Source: Corynebacterium phocae | GTDB lineage: Bacteria; Actinomycetota; Actinomycetes; Mycobacteriales; Mycobacteriaceae | Length of the DNA: 64,000 bases | Reading direction: 5' to 3' | Assembly (NCBI RefSeq): GCF_008693075.1 | Contig: NZ_VXKJ01000043.1 | Coordinates: 248,001 to 312,000 of the forward strand | Shown here: positions 32,324 through 40,182 of the stretch, piece after piece | How positions within the stretch are numbered: the first letter of the stretch is position 1 | How the letters are laid out: the number at the start of each line of letters is the position of its first letter | The notes under the pieces: generated by a model | The model's database searches: none | Told to the model about the DNA's origin: nothing | Seen by the model: the letters and a program-made list of their open reading frames with translations, nothing else | Position numbers and translations under genes: made by a program

Positions 32324-32566
32324 TCAAGCTGCTTTCTTTCGATGTAGATTGGTCAAAATTTCGTTGTAGATAGGGTCGCCCGGGGCTAGCTGTCCTCCAT
32401 CGGACTTTCGCACCATGCGAGGCTCGGTATTGTGGCTGCCAACCTCTTTCGCCCGGTAACTTGCCTGCGTCACGTGGTACTCCACGCCGGAGTTGATAAC
32501 CTTCCAGGCACTAATCCGGGTGTCGTGGGACTCCGCGCGTCGGTGACTTAGCACAATGAAAGCCAT
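32324..32566 (-). CDS. Hypothetical phage protein
   Basis: 80 aa from ATG at 32566 (MAFIVLSHRRAESHDTRISAWK...), GAGGAG five bases upstream. Beta-rich, ends in LTNLHRKKAA. No recognised family. Confidence 0.55.
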   Translation of the reverse strand: MAFIVLSHRRAESHDTRISAWKVINSGVEYHVTQASYRAKEVGSHNTEPRMVRKSDGGQLAPGDPIYNEILTNLHRKKAA

Positions 32567-32567
32567 G

Positions 32568-32954
32568 TCAGCTCCTCGGAAGGTTGAGATCTTCATAGAG
32601 ACGGACAATCTCCCGGTGTGCGTTTAAGATGAACTGGTCGTAGGTGTCGGGGTCGGCCTGCATGACTGCTGCTGCCATGACGGCGTAAATAGCGCCGATT
32701 CGAGGGTCTGCCGTCCCGCGACCGTTATTACAGGCAATGAGGTCGGTTAGCCAGGTTGGCAAAGCTGACTGTGGGTAGTAGGCGGCTTTTTCGCGCCGAG
32801 AGTCTTCCATCTCGAGGTACTGAATCGCCTTGTCCAGCTCCTTGTTTTTTGGGGTGGCTGCCCAGATGGAGCGGAGGGCGTTGCCAAGGTTGTAGGGAAG
32901 TTCCTGGGCGATGGTGGAGATGTCGTAGCCCCACGGTGGAATGGTTGCGGTCAT
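32568..32954 (-). CDS. Hypothetical phage protein
   Basis: 128 aa from ATG at 32954 (MTATIPPWGYDISTIAQELPYNLGN...), AAGGAAACCACAACC upstream; an earlier ATG at 32993 overlapping the antirepressor stop is also possible. Helical, no recognised motif. Confidence 0.55.
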   Translation of the reverse strand: MTATIPPWGYDISTIAQELPYNLGNALRSIWAATPKNKELDKAIQYLEMEDSRREKAAYYPQSALPTWLTDLIACNNGRGTADPRIGAIYAVMAAAVMQADPDTYDQFILNAHREIVRLYEDLNLPRS

Positions 32955-32989
32955 GGTTGTGGTTTCCTTTTTGATAGTGGGGCTATAAC

Positions 32990-33778
32990 TCATTGAGCGA
33001 CCTCCATGCTGGTTTGCTTACTCAACCCCAGGCGCTTAGCCAGGGCCGGGGCGTAGAACGCCTTGACATACATGGTTTGCTTCACCTGGCCGTTATGCAG
33101 GCGGGGCGCATTATGCTGCGGACGGAGGTCAAACCACTTATTACTGGCCTTCCCTGCATAGGCACGCCACTCAAACTCGTCCACCATGCAGTTCTTACTG
33201 GCCGACCAGCGGGAACCAACACGCCGCCGGAAAGCAATATCCAACTCCGTCAGCATGGCGCGCACCTTGTAGCCCGTAGTGCCATGCTCGCGGGCGAAAT
33301 CATCCACGGTTATCACATCCACATCTTCACGGATGTACTTCTCGTGATACTCCAAGGCCGGGGCTGCTGCCTCCACAATGGCCTCCGCCGTAGTGGCCCG
33401 CGCCTCCAACTCCTTGATGGTGGAGTCCGCTTGCACCAGCGCCTTCGCCATGAGCTCCGGCCCAGTGAGTTCCACCTGAGCCTTGGCCCGGCGCTCACAC
33501 TCAATGAAATACTGACGCGCCTGCTTACCCTTCTCCGTACGCTGAATCATGCTCAATTCCTTAGCCATGTCCAGAGTGACGATGTGGTCAGTACGGGGGC
33601 GACCTCCGGTACTTTCCGACATTTTTGTCGAAAAGTCCTTATCCTCCTCAAATCCGTATGAGACCATGCGAGGGAACCACTTATCGTATGGAGTGGTCAC
33701 CGCCAGGAACTCGTGTAGGTCCCTACCCAGGACGGCCTGTGCGCCGTCATGTTCTGTCAGTGGAATTAACCCAGTCAT
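32990..33778 (-). CDS. Phage antirepressor (AntA/AntB plus KilAC)
   Basis: 262 aa. N-terminal AntA/AntB domain: VLGRDLHEFLAVTTPYDKWFPRMVSYGFEEDKDFSTKMSESTGGRPRTDHIVTLDMAKELSMIQRTEKGKQARQYFIECER. C-terminal KilAC domain from ~150: DVITVDDFAREHGTTGYKVRAMLTELDIAFRRRVGSRWSASKN ... MYVKAFYAPALAKRLG. Such proteins inactivate the lysogenic repressor and favour lytic growth. Second gene of the early transcript, behind Cro. Confidence 0.9.
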   Translation of the reverse strand: MTGLIPLTEHDGAQAVLGRDLHEFLAVTTPYDKWFPRMVSYGFEEDKDFSTKMSESTGGRPRTDHIVTLDMAKELSMIQRTEKGKQARQYFIECERRAKAQVELTGPELMAKALVQADSTIKELEARATTAEAIVEAAAPALEYHEKYIREDVDVITVDDFAREHGTTGYKVRAMLTELDIAFRRRVGSRWSASKNCMVDEFEWRAYAGKASNKWFDLRPQHNAPRLHNGQVKQTMYVKAFYAPALAKRLGLSKQTSMEVAQ

Positions 33779-33813
33779 GTGTTATCCTTTCCTTACTTTT
33801 CGTTGTTTCGTGA

Positions 33814-33836
33814 CCCCCGGCCCTCTTCGCCGGGGG
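33814..33836 (-). terminator. Hairpin CCCCCGGC/GCCGGGGG between Cro-like gene and antirepressor
   Basis: 8-bp GC stem with a 7-base loop, followed in the + direction by TTTA. On the leftward transcript it lies just after the Cro-like gene and may limit antirepressor expression. Confidence 0.55.
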
Positions 33837-33841
33837 TTTAC

Positions 33842-34096
33842 TTATGCGGCCTGTTCGGAGTCGGTTATCTGCTCGAATAGGGCTGCGATGTAGTCCTCAT
33901 CTCCCTGTGCTGCGCTTACGCGCAGTGCCAGGCGGATAGTGACTTCTGCCCCGGCGCGTAGCCGGGCGATGTCCGCGGGGGCGCAACCGATGAATGCGGC
34001 CAATTGGCGGTCGCTTGTGAGGTTGCGGGTGCGCATGATGTGGTCAAGCGCCCCGGCGCGGAAGCGGTAACGCGGCACGGTCAGTGTGACGGCCAT
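33842..34096 (-). CDS. Cro-like regulator
   Basis: 84 aa from ATG at 34096 (MAVTLTVPRYRFRAGALDHIM), AGGAGG just upstream. RTRNLTSDRQLAAFIGCAPADIARLRAGAEVTIRLALRVSAAQG forms a helix-turn-helix. First gene of the leftward early operon and divergent from the repressor, the place of Cro in lambda-like switches. Confidence 0.72.
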   Translation of the reverse strand: MAVTLTVPRYRFRAGALDHIMRTRNLTSDRQLAAFIGCAPADIARLRAGAEVTIRLALRVSAAQGDEDYIAALFEQITDSEQAA

Positions 34097-34281
34097 GTCA
34101 ACCTCCTTGTGGTCCAAAAATCTTGTTCTGTAGTGCAGCTCTGCGCCGCTGACTACAGTTTGCCAAACATGACTATCGTTCGCAACACCCCCATTTCTAC
34201 CCACCCCCACAATATACCCCCGTCACCTCTTTTGACCTGGCTTTATAGCGGGTGACTACGGTTTGCTATACAGTAGGGGGC
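34097..34281. promoter_or_regulatory. Immunity switch region with three operator-like direct repeats
   Basis: Between the divergent regulators. TGACTACAGTTTGC (34150-34163), TGACTATCGTTCGC (34170-34183) and TGACTACGGTTTGC (34253-34266) share TGACTAYNGTTYGC. A -10-like TATACA sits at 34267-34272, about ten bases before the repressor ATG, so the third repeat would lie in the repressor promoter; the other two suit the early promoter. Confidence 0.65.
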
Positions 34282-34773
34282 ATGAAAACATCTGACTGGT
34301 TAAACGACCTCAAGGGCGATGACTCCATGCGCCAGGCCTCGCAGGCAAGTGGCTTCGCCCAGACCACTCTTCAGCGCCAGGTAGACAAGGGCCAGTTCTC
34401 CCCTGAGATGGTCATTGCGTTGTGTCGTGCCTATGGGCGCTCCCCTGTGCAGGGCCTTATCGAGACTGGGTACATTCATGCTCATGAGGTGGATAGCCCA
34501 GCTGTTGCGGTCGCCCTCGAGAAGGCCACTAACGCGGAGCTGTTGGCGGAGATTAACCGCCGCTCTGACCCTGAAGCCCGCTATTTGTTCACCGCAGACC
34601 TTGACCCGGAGGTCGTGGACATTCAGGAAGACGCCGAGGTTTTCCACATCGCGCCTACTGATGGCACGGTGGTTGATTTCGACTCCACCTACGGCTCCCA
34701 TGAGTACGCCGCCGACAGTAGCTCAGATGAGCAGGCTGAGCGCGAGCGTAGAGGGGAGGACATGATTGATTGA
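34282..34773 (+). CDS. Lysogeny repressor (CI-like)
   Basis: 163 aa from ATG at 34282 (MKTSDWLNDLKGDDSMRQASQASGFAQTTLQRQVDKGQFSPEMVIALCRAYG), an HTH DNA-binding domain in residues ~10-50. The C-terminal half is acidic without a serine peptidase domain, so repressor inactivation likely depends on the following ImmA-like peptidase and on the antirepressor. First gene of the lysogenic + strand transcript. Confidence 0.8.
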   Translation: MKTSDWLNDLKGDDSMRQASQASGFAQTTLQRQVDKGQFSPEMVIALCRAYGRSPVQGLIETGYIHAHEVDSPAVAVALEKATNAELLAEINRRSDPEARYLFTADLDPEVVDIQEDAEVFHIAPTDGTVVDFDSTYGSHEYAADSSSDEQAERERRGEDMID

Positions 34774-35140
34774 TGACCTCATAGCCACCGCTGAGGCCCG
34801 GGGGTACACGGTGGCGTGGCACCGGGGTGGCCCTAAAGCCGCCTGGCTGCCACACTGCCACACAATCACACTCCGGCTAGGCGCGGACGAGGCCCACACT
34901 CTCTGCGCCCTAGCGCATGAGTTGGGTCATGCTCACTACGGCGACCCACCCGGCCACCACGGGGCGCAGGAGCTACGTGCAGACAGGTTTGCTGCGCAGC
35001 TCCTGGTAAGTCCCTCCGAGTACCGCACCGCAGAACTCATCTACGGTGCACACCCCCAGCTCCTAGCCACCGAGCTAGGAGTAACCAAACACATAATCGA
35101 AACCTGGCAGCAACTGCACACCAATGTGTGGGCTGCGTAG
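34766..35140 (+). CDS. ImmA/IrrE-type metallopeptidase
   Basis: 124 aa from a TTG at 34766 (LIDDLIATAEARGYTV), GGGGAGGA five to six bases upstream, overlapping the repressor end. HELGH zinc motif at residues 51-55 (LAHELGHAHYGDPP), then ELRADRFAAQLLVSP. In ICEBs1 ImmA cleaves the repressor ImmR on induction; the overlap with the repressor supports that role here. Confidence 0.88.
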   Translation: MIDDLIATAEARGYTVAWHRGGPKAAWLPHCHTITLRLGADEAHTLCALAHELGHAHYGDPPGHHGAQELRADRFAAQLLVSPSEYRTAELIYGAHPQLLATELGVTKHIIETWQQLHTNVWAA

Positions 35141-35164
35141 CCACTCAAGAAAGGCCTCTCCCAA

Positions 35165-35689
35165 ATGTCTCAACCTGCTCCATACTCAGACGGCGCAAAA
35201 CCAACCAGCAAGAAAAAGAAGGGCTGCACAGGGTGCCTGGTCACGCTAGGTGTACTGATGGTGCTCGCCGCTGGCTGCGATGCTGTTTTTGGGGGCGAGG
35301 ACGATACTCCCGCGCCCTCAACCACGACGACCACCTCACATAAACCGGCAACCACCACCAGCACCACCTCTAGTACCACTACGCGCACCTCTGTGGTAGC
35401 CACGACTGAGGCCACCAGCGTGCAAGAAATGCGGATTAACCAGCCAGACGAAGCCCCCAGGTTTGCCGATGTCCCAGCTGATGACGCCTCTCTACCTGAT
35501 ACTGATATACCGGCACCCAATATTCCGCCAGCTGTCGAGGAACCCCCAGCACCGACACCCCCAGCACCAGCGCGAAAAAGCGGTACCTGCTCGGAAATTG
35601 GACATAAGGTCTACCGAGGGGACGGTATCTATCAGTCGCGACACGACCGCGACGGTGACGGCGTTGGCTGCGAATCCTACCCCGGATAG
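35165..35689 (+). CDS. Phage-borne lipoprotein-like protein with Excalibur domain
   Basis: 174 aa. KKKKGCTGCLVTLGVLMVLAAGCD gives a basic region, a hydrophobic segment and a lipobox-like LAAGC; then a Thr/Ser/Pro-rich stalk (50-150) and a C-terminal calcium-binding Excalibur motif DRDGDGVGCE (residues ~161-170). Expressed from the lysogeny strand, so it probably changes the surface of lysogens; superinfection exclusion is a fair guess. Its N-terminal build (GC...AGC-D/N-A-V/I-F then acidic) resembles the chromosomal protein at 37902. Confidence 0.75.
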   Translation: MSQPAPYSDGAKPTSKKKKGCTGCLVTLGVLMVLAAGCDAVFGGEDDTPAPSTTTTTSHKPATTTSTTSSTTTRTSVVATTEATSVQEMRINQPDEAPRFADVPADDASLPDTDIPAPNIPPAVEEPPAPTPPAPARKSGTCSEIGHKVYRGDGIYQSRHDRDGDGVGCESYPG

Positions 35690-35735
35690 AGCCTGTCTCT
35701 AGCCTCATAATATTACTTTCTATGAAAGGAAAACC

Positions 35736-36206
35736 ATGACCAGTGAAACCCCTCACTCATCCAAGAAAACCGGACTGATTCAAAAGATTCTCATGGGACT
35801 TGGAGTGCTCCTTCTTGTCCTGATGATCGCGATCGCCGCGATAATGGTCCTCGTCCCTGATTCCGGTCGCCCTGATGGGTTCAACTCCGCAACCGAGAAA
35901 GACCGTGTCTGGGCTGCGTATAAGTGCAAGTATTTCCAGGACGTTGACGCCGGGTTCACCGCTATAGGGATCACCCACAGTATTCTGAACGATGACGTCC
36001 CACGGGACGAGGTACCAGAAGCGCAGCGCTACCAAAAGAAGCTGGCTAAAGCGGGCGATGTCGGGGACGTTATCGAACTGGAACCAGGCACTAATATGTG
36101 CACCGGATGGCTTTGGACGTGGTACCAGAGGCAGGAAGGGTACATGAAGGATTACGAAGCCTTCACGCTTGAAACAGCTCGTAACGAAGGCGTAGTCCGA
36201 GAATAA
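35736..36206 (+). CDS. Single-pass membrane protein of lysogeny block
   Basis: 156 aa. Short cytoplasmic N-terminus with KK, TM segment IQKILMGLGVLLLVLMIAIAAIMVLV (about 15-40), then an extracytoplasmic domain with two Cys (YKCKYF; NMCTGW) that could form a disulfide. AAAGGA precedes ATG. Function unknown; immunity or exclusion by context. Confidence 0.65.
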   Translation: MTSETPHSSKKTGLIQKILMGLGVLLLVLMIAIAAIMVLVPDSGRPDGFNSATEKDRVWAAYKCKYFQDVDAGFTAIGITHSILNDDVPRDEVPEAQRYQKKLAKAGDVGDVIELEPGTNMCTGWLWTWYQRQEGYMKDYEAFTLETARNEGVVRE

Positions 36207-36211
36207 AAAGT

Positions 36212-36246
36212 GCCCCGGTGTTGAGTTACGAGCTCGTGACCGGGGC
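36212..36246. terminator. Hairpin GCCCCGGT/ACCGGGGC before integrase gene
   Basis: 8-bp GC-rich stem with a 19-base loop just after the membrane protein gene and 49 bases before the integrase start. The arm GCCCCGGTG also occurs in the hairpin at 31361-31387. Terminator or integrase arm-binding site. Confidence 0.45.
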
Positions 36247-36294
36247 GGGGTGTCCACTACCTACCAAAGTATGCAGACAAGGGAGAATTTTAGC

Positions 36295-37404
36295 ATGGCT
36301 TCAATCAGGAAGTACGGGTCGTCGTGGCGTGTTCAGTACCGTGACCCGCAGGGTAAATCACGGACTAAATCTGGATTCCGCACCAAGACCGCAGCGCAGG
36401 CCTGGGCGGATAAGAACGCCACGGAGGTGCGTACCGGGGATTGGATTAACCCCAATGCTGGTGCTGTGACTATTGGGGAGCTGGGTGTCCGGTGGTTGGC
36501 TATGCAGACCCACCTTAAGCCGTCCACGCGGGAACTCTACGAGCAGGTGTGGTCCGGGGCGGTTGCACCGCACTGGGGTGGTGTGCAGGTGGGGCGTGTG
36601 GCTCCCTCGCAGGTGCAGGCGTGGGTGTCGTGCTCCCCGCACAAGGCGTCTTGGACGCGGCACGCTCACAATGTTTTGGCGCAGATACTGGACATGGCGG
36701 TCGCGGACGGCATGATTCGGGAGAACCCAGCAAGGGGTGTGAAGCTCCCACGTAGGGAAAAATCAGTCAAGGTTTTCTGGACTATGGCGCAGTTGCGGTT
36801 GTTCGCGGCTGAGTGTGGCGACCGTGAAGACCTTATCCTGCTGCTGGGGACTTCTGGGTTGCGGTGGGGTGAGGCTATTGCTCTGCGTCCGGAGGACTTG
36901 GACCCGCTGCGGGGCCGGATTCATGTCACGCGTAATGCCGCGAAGGTGGGCAACAAGGTGGTGCTGGGTAGTCCTAAGACGCATGAGCGGAGGACGGTGG
37001 CGGTGGCTGGGCATGTGATGGATATGCTCGTGGCTCGGGCGGAGTCGGTAGGCCGGTCGGAGTTGCTGTGGACGGGGCGGCGCGGGGGCTGGCTGATGTC
37101 GCCGGGTCATCGGTCGTGGTTTGCTGGGGCGTTGGAGCGGGCGCAAACAGCTGACCCCACACTGCCCAGGATTACCCCTCACGGGTTGCGGCATGTTGCT
37201 GCGGGACTGCTGGTGGAGTCCGGGGCGAATGTGAAGGCGGTGCAGCGTCAGCTGGGGCACGCGTCTGCGACTATGACGCTAGATACTTATGCGGAATTGT
37301 TTGATGATGGGCTTGATGTGGTGGCGGATAGTTTGGACGCGGGGTTTTCTAATGTCGTAGAAATGTCGTACGGAGATAGGGAAATAAGCGGTTTACGCAG
37401 GTAG
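36295..37404 (+). CDS. int: Tyrosine integrase
   Basis: 369 aa from ATG at 36295 (MASIRKYGSSWRVQYRDPQG), GGGAG nine bases upstream; earlier in-frame ATGs lack ribosome sites. N-terminal Arm-type DNA-binding domain (residues 1-60), SAM-like core-binding domain (~65-150), catalytic domain with GTSGLRWGEA (first Arg), HGLRH (H-x-x-R), LGHASATMTLDTYAEL (His and nucleophilic Tyr). Lies at the right end of the prophage, directly beside the attachment-like sequence. Confidence 0.93.
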   Translation: MASIRKYGSSWRVQYRDPQGKSRTKSGFRTKTAAQAWADKNATEVRTGDWINPNAGAVTIGELGVRWLAMQTHLKPSTRELYEQVWSGAVAPHWGGVQVGRVAPSQVQAWVSCSPHKASWTRHAHNVLAQILDMAVADGMIRENPARGVKLPRREKSVKVFWTMAQLRLFAAECGDREDLILLLGTSGLRWGEAIALRPEDLDPLRGRIHVTRNAAKVGNKVVLGSPKTHERRTVAVAGHVMDMLVARAESVGRSELLWTGRRGGWLMSPGHRSWFAGALERAQTADPTLPRITPHGLRHVAAGLLVESGANVKAVQRQLGHASATMTLDTYAELFDDGLDVVADSLDAGFSNVVEMSYGDREISGLRR

Positions 37405-37450
37405 ATTGGGTGCTTTTCGCTAGGTTCGAGTCCTGGTGGGGAAGCTTTTT
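37405..37450 (+). other. Candidate attachment site: tRNA 3'-end-like sequence
   Basis: CTAGG-TTCGAGT-CCTGG (37420-37436) is a T-arm and TGGGGAA (37437-37443) would be the acceptor strand; no 5' part of the tRNA is present. Phages with tyrosine integrases often use tRNA 3' ends, leaving such a partial copy next to int. The other end is outside the window, so the core repeat cannot be confirmed. Confidence 0.55.
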
Positions 37451-37901
37451 ACCACCCCTTCCACCAGCGTAAATTCTGGCAGGAGGGGTTTTCTCCTCCC
37501 TTACCGCGAATTGCCGCGGTTCTACAGCGTTGAAAAGCTCTAGGTTAGCCACACTGGCACGGGCCCGGCCGGCCTGCAGCCATCTAGCCAAGTACCCGGC
37601 CCCCGACGTTTCATCACAAAACGGAATCATTTTGCCTACGAATCAAATGCCGGTAGAAGACTTTTCTCACCTTCCTGTTAGTATCTCTAAAGGTGCGCAG
37701 CGGTTATAGCTAACTTGCTCCCGCATTACACAAGGAAATGACCTTGCCCTGGCCGCAGTGCTGCCGGGCCGTTGGGCAATACCCAACGCGTTAACGCTTA
37801 AGTGCTAGCTAGCTGCTCATTTCCTTGTATAAGGGTCTAGCGCGGCTTCTTGACCGCGGTCTTCCCTCCGAACTTTTTCAACACTCCCGAGAGGAACCCC
37901 T
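37450..37901. other. Prophage-chromosome junction with structured inverted repeat
   Basis: 450 bases without a gene. ACAAGGAAATGA (37730-37741) and TCATTTCCTTGT (37817-37828) are perfect complements, enclosing inner hairpins such as CGTTGGG-CAATA-CCCAACG and the palindrome GCGTTAACGC. This looks like a ~100-base folded RNA upstream of the gene at 37902, or a small element bounded by inverted repeats. Confidence 0.55.
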
Positions 37902-38528
37902 GTGTCTAATAAATTTAATCTTCGTGAAATCTCCGAAAAGAAAGAGGGCTGCGGCCGCGTCGCCCTCATGGTCCTGGCGGGCATGATTGTACTTCTGCTC
38001 CTTCTGGTAGCTGGCTGCAACGCCATCTTCAGCGATGATGATGACGAAGGCACCACTGTGGTTGTCTCCACCACCGCTGTGACCGAGGATAAAACCCACG
38101 TCGAAGAGCACCCAAAGGTTGTCACCGAGACGGTCGAGGTCACCGCAACGGAAACCACCACGGCAAACAATGCCGCACCGGCTCACGGCAACGCTCCTGC
38201 AGCATCTGCAAACCAGCCTGACCTGGAGACCTGGGCCAAAGAAGCTATTGGCGGCTCCGCTGATGAGTCTTACGCCACCATCGCTGGTAAGGCCGGCTCC
38301 CCCGCTTGGGCTTTTTCCATCGCTGACGTAATCTTCGACGAGAACGGCAACATCGCCGTCCGTACCCAGCTCAACGCTGATAGCGACAAGGACGTCGCTG
38401 AGGAAATCGCAAAGCTTTTCGCTGAAGCATTCAGCCACGACAACCGCCCGGCTGACGCTCACAACGTTACCCAAATTGTTGTCCAGGACGGCGCCGGTGA
38501 GATGATCACCCAGGAGTCCGTGAACTAA
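37902..38528 (+). CDS. Membrane-anchored/lipoprotein with extracytoplasmic domain
   Basis: 208 aa (GTG start, GAGAGGAA upstream). KKEGCGRVALMVLAGMIVLLLLLVAGCNAIF: TM segment with lipobox-like VAGC, then an acidic and Thr/Val-rich linker (50-95) and a folded C-terminal part (PDLETWAKEAIGGSADESYATIAGKAG...AFSIADVIFDENGNIAVRTQLNADSDKDVAEEIAKLFAEAF). Function unknown; the N-terminus resembles the phage protein at 35165. Confidence 0.7.
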   Translation: MSNKFNLREISEKKEGCGRVALMVLAGMIVLLLLLVAGCNAIFSDDDDEGTTVVVSTTAVTEDKTHVEEHPKVVTETVEVTATETTTANNAAPAHGNAPAASANQPDLETWAKEAIGGSADESYATIAGKAGSPAWAFSIADVIFDENGNIAVRTQLNADSDKDVAEEIAKLFAEAFSHDNRPADAHNVTQIVVQDGAGEMITQESVN

Positions 38529-38544
38529 CCACGCCTGCCCACTT

Positions 38545-38575
38545 CCGCCCTTCGCCTTGTGCGCGGGGCGGTTTT
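38545..38575 (+). terminator. Intrinsic terminator after the 37902 gene
   Basis: CCGCCC (38545-38550) / GGGCGG (38566-38571) stem followed by TTTT, 17 bases after the stop codon. Confidence 0.75.
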
Positions 38576-38712
38576 GGCGTTTTAACCCCAAGTGGAAGGG
38601 AGGGTTAAGGGAAAGCGCGTGCGGCACTAGCCGTGGGCGTAGGAGGGCCCGCCACCGCCACCAGCTGCGCTGCGGCTACCTCCACGCGGCAATGATGCCG
38701 GGTGGAACACAA

Positions 38713-40122
38713 CTAATCCGGCAGCGCCTGATAAGACTCCAACGCCATCTTGCGAGTCAGTTTTAGGTCCACCAAAGGCTCCGGATAGAAAGGCGTGTGG
38801 AGCTCCTCAACCCAATGCTCGCAGTATTCGAAATCAACGTCGAACCGCTTCTGCTGAGTTTCCGGGTTGAATATCCGAAAGTATGGTGCCGCGTCATCGC
38901 CGCACCCGGCCACCCACTGCCAGTTAAAGGTGTTGGAGGCCATATCCGCGTCCACAAGCGCGTCCCAAAACCACTCCTCCCCCATCTTCCAGTGCATGCC
39001 CAAATTCTTAGTCAACAACGACCCCACCACCATGCGCACGCGGTTATGCATGGTCCCGGTGGCCATAAGCTCCCGCATCCCGGCGTCCACCAGGGCGATC
39101 CCGGTTTCCCCGCGCGCCCACGCCGCAAACTCGCCGGCTTCCGAACTCTTATCCACCTGTTTGCGGTAAACCTTGTCAAAGTCCACATCTTCTTTCCACC
39201 AGGGGAAGTCGCGAAACTTCTCACGTAAGCTCTCCTCAACCATGTGTGGGTTGGCAAACAGTCTGTGCCAGGCGAAATCCCGCCACAGCAGCTCTTTGCG
39301 GAAAACCTGCGCGTCCGCGCCCTCATTGTCCACCCGGGAGGCCAGCGCGTAGACGCTGCTCACACTTATCTCCCCGAAACGCAGGTGCGGCGAAAGCCTG
39401 CTGGTAGCTGGCTTGGCGGGAAAATCCCTCTCCGCTTGGTAGCCGCCCACGGGGAAGAACTCGCGGGCCAGCGCCCACGCCCCGGCCTCACCGGGCTGGT
39501 AGTCAAAGGCTGCCGCCCACTCCGGCTCCCCGCGGTCAGCGGGCAGCAACCCCAGCCCGGCTATCTCCGCCAAGGTGGCGTCTACATCAGCTCCGTCGCC
39601 CTCCAGCTTCTCCGGCGCGGCCCCACAATCCCATGTCACCGGCTCTAACTGCTCCATGGCCCGGCGCGAAAAAGGCGTGTACACCTTGTATTTGCCCCCG
39701 GTATTAGTTTCCACCTCCCACGGCTCCAGCAGCAGGTGCCCGGCAAAACTCTTTGCCTCCGCCCCGTTGCCGCGCAGCGCCTCTTTGATACGCGCGTCCA
39801 TCTCACACCACGGCTGGTAGTAGCGCCTGGACCAGGCCACGGCAGTGGCCCCTAGTTCCTCTACTACGCGGGGGACCTCTTTCTCCGGGTCCCCGGAAAC
39901 CACCCGCAGGCGCACGCCATAGTCCGCCAAGTCCCGGGCCAAGGCGCACAAGCTATGGTGAAGCCACCACTGGCTTGCCCGGCCCAGCTGGCGCGTGGTA
40001 CCGGAGGTGTCAAAGATATACAGAGCCTCAACTTGCCCCTGCCCCGCCAGCCACTCGAGCGCCGCGAGGTCTTTGACCCGCAAGTCATCGCGAAACCACA
40101 TCAATCCCTTGTCCTGTTGCAT
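38713..40122 (-). CDS. phr: Deoxyribodipyrimidine photolyase
   Basis: 469 aa from ATG at 40122 (MQQDKGLMWFRDDLRVKDLAAL); GGGGAG upstream. N-terminal alpha/beta photolyase domain (LMWFRDDLRVKD, ALYIFD), then the FAD domain with RLSPHLRFGEISV, LLWRDFAWHRLF, TGIALVDAGMRELMATGTMHNRVRMVVGSLLTKNL and DADMASNTFNWQWVAGCGDDAAPYFRIFNP, all typical of class I CPD photolyases. Repairs UV-induced pyrimidine dimers using light. First clear chromosomal housekeeping gene right of the prophage. Confidence 0.95.
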   Translation of the reverse strand: MQQDKGLMWFRDDLRVKDLAALEWLAGQGQVEALYIFDTSGTTRQLGRASQWWLHHSLCALARDLADYGVRLRVVSGDPEKEVPRVVEELGATAVAWSRRYYQPWCEMDARIKEALRGNGAEAKSFAGHLLLEPWEVETNTGGKYKVYTPFSRRAMEQLEPVTWDCGAAPEKLEGDGADVDATLAEIAGLGLLPADRGEPEWAAAFDYQPGEAGAWALAREFFPVGGYQAERDFPAKPATSRLSPHLRFGEISVSSVYALASRVDNEGADAQVFRKELLWRDFAWHRLFANPHMVEESLREKFRDFPWWKEDVDFDKVYRKQVDKSSEAGEFAAWARGETGIALVDAGMRELMATGTMHNRVRMVVGSLLTKNLGMHWKMGEEWFWDALVDADMASNTFNWQWVAGCGDDAAPYFRIFNPETQQKRFDVDFEYCEHWVEELHTPFYPEPLVDLKLTRKMALESYQALPD

Positions 40123-40182
40123 GCTCCCCACCCTAGCCGGGAATGTGGGGGGGCCAACACGGCAACCTTAAGAGCCCGGTTG

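Noticed and set aside
20520-37404. CRISPR repeat-spacer array for the Cas6e-like enzyme
   Set aside because: No evenly spaced 25-37-bp repeats seen; repeats found are iterons, operator repeats and hairpins.
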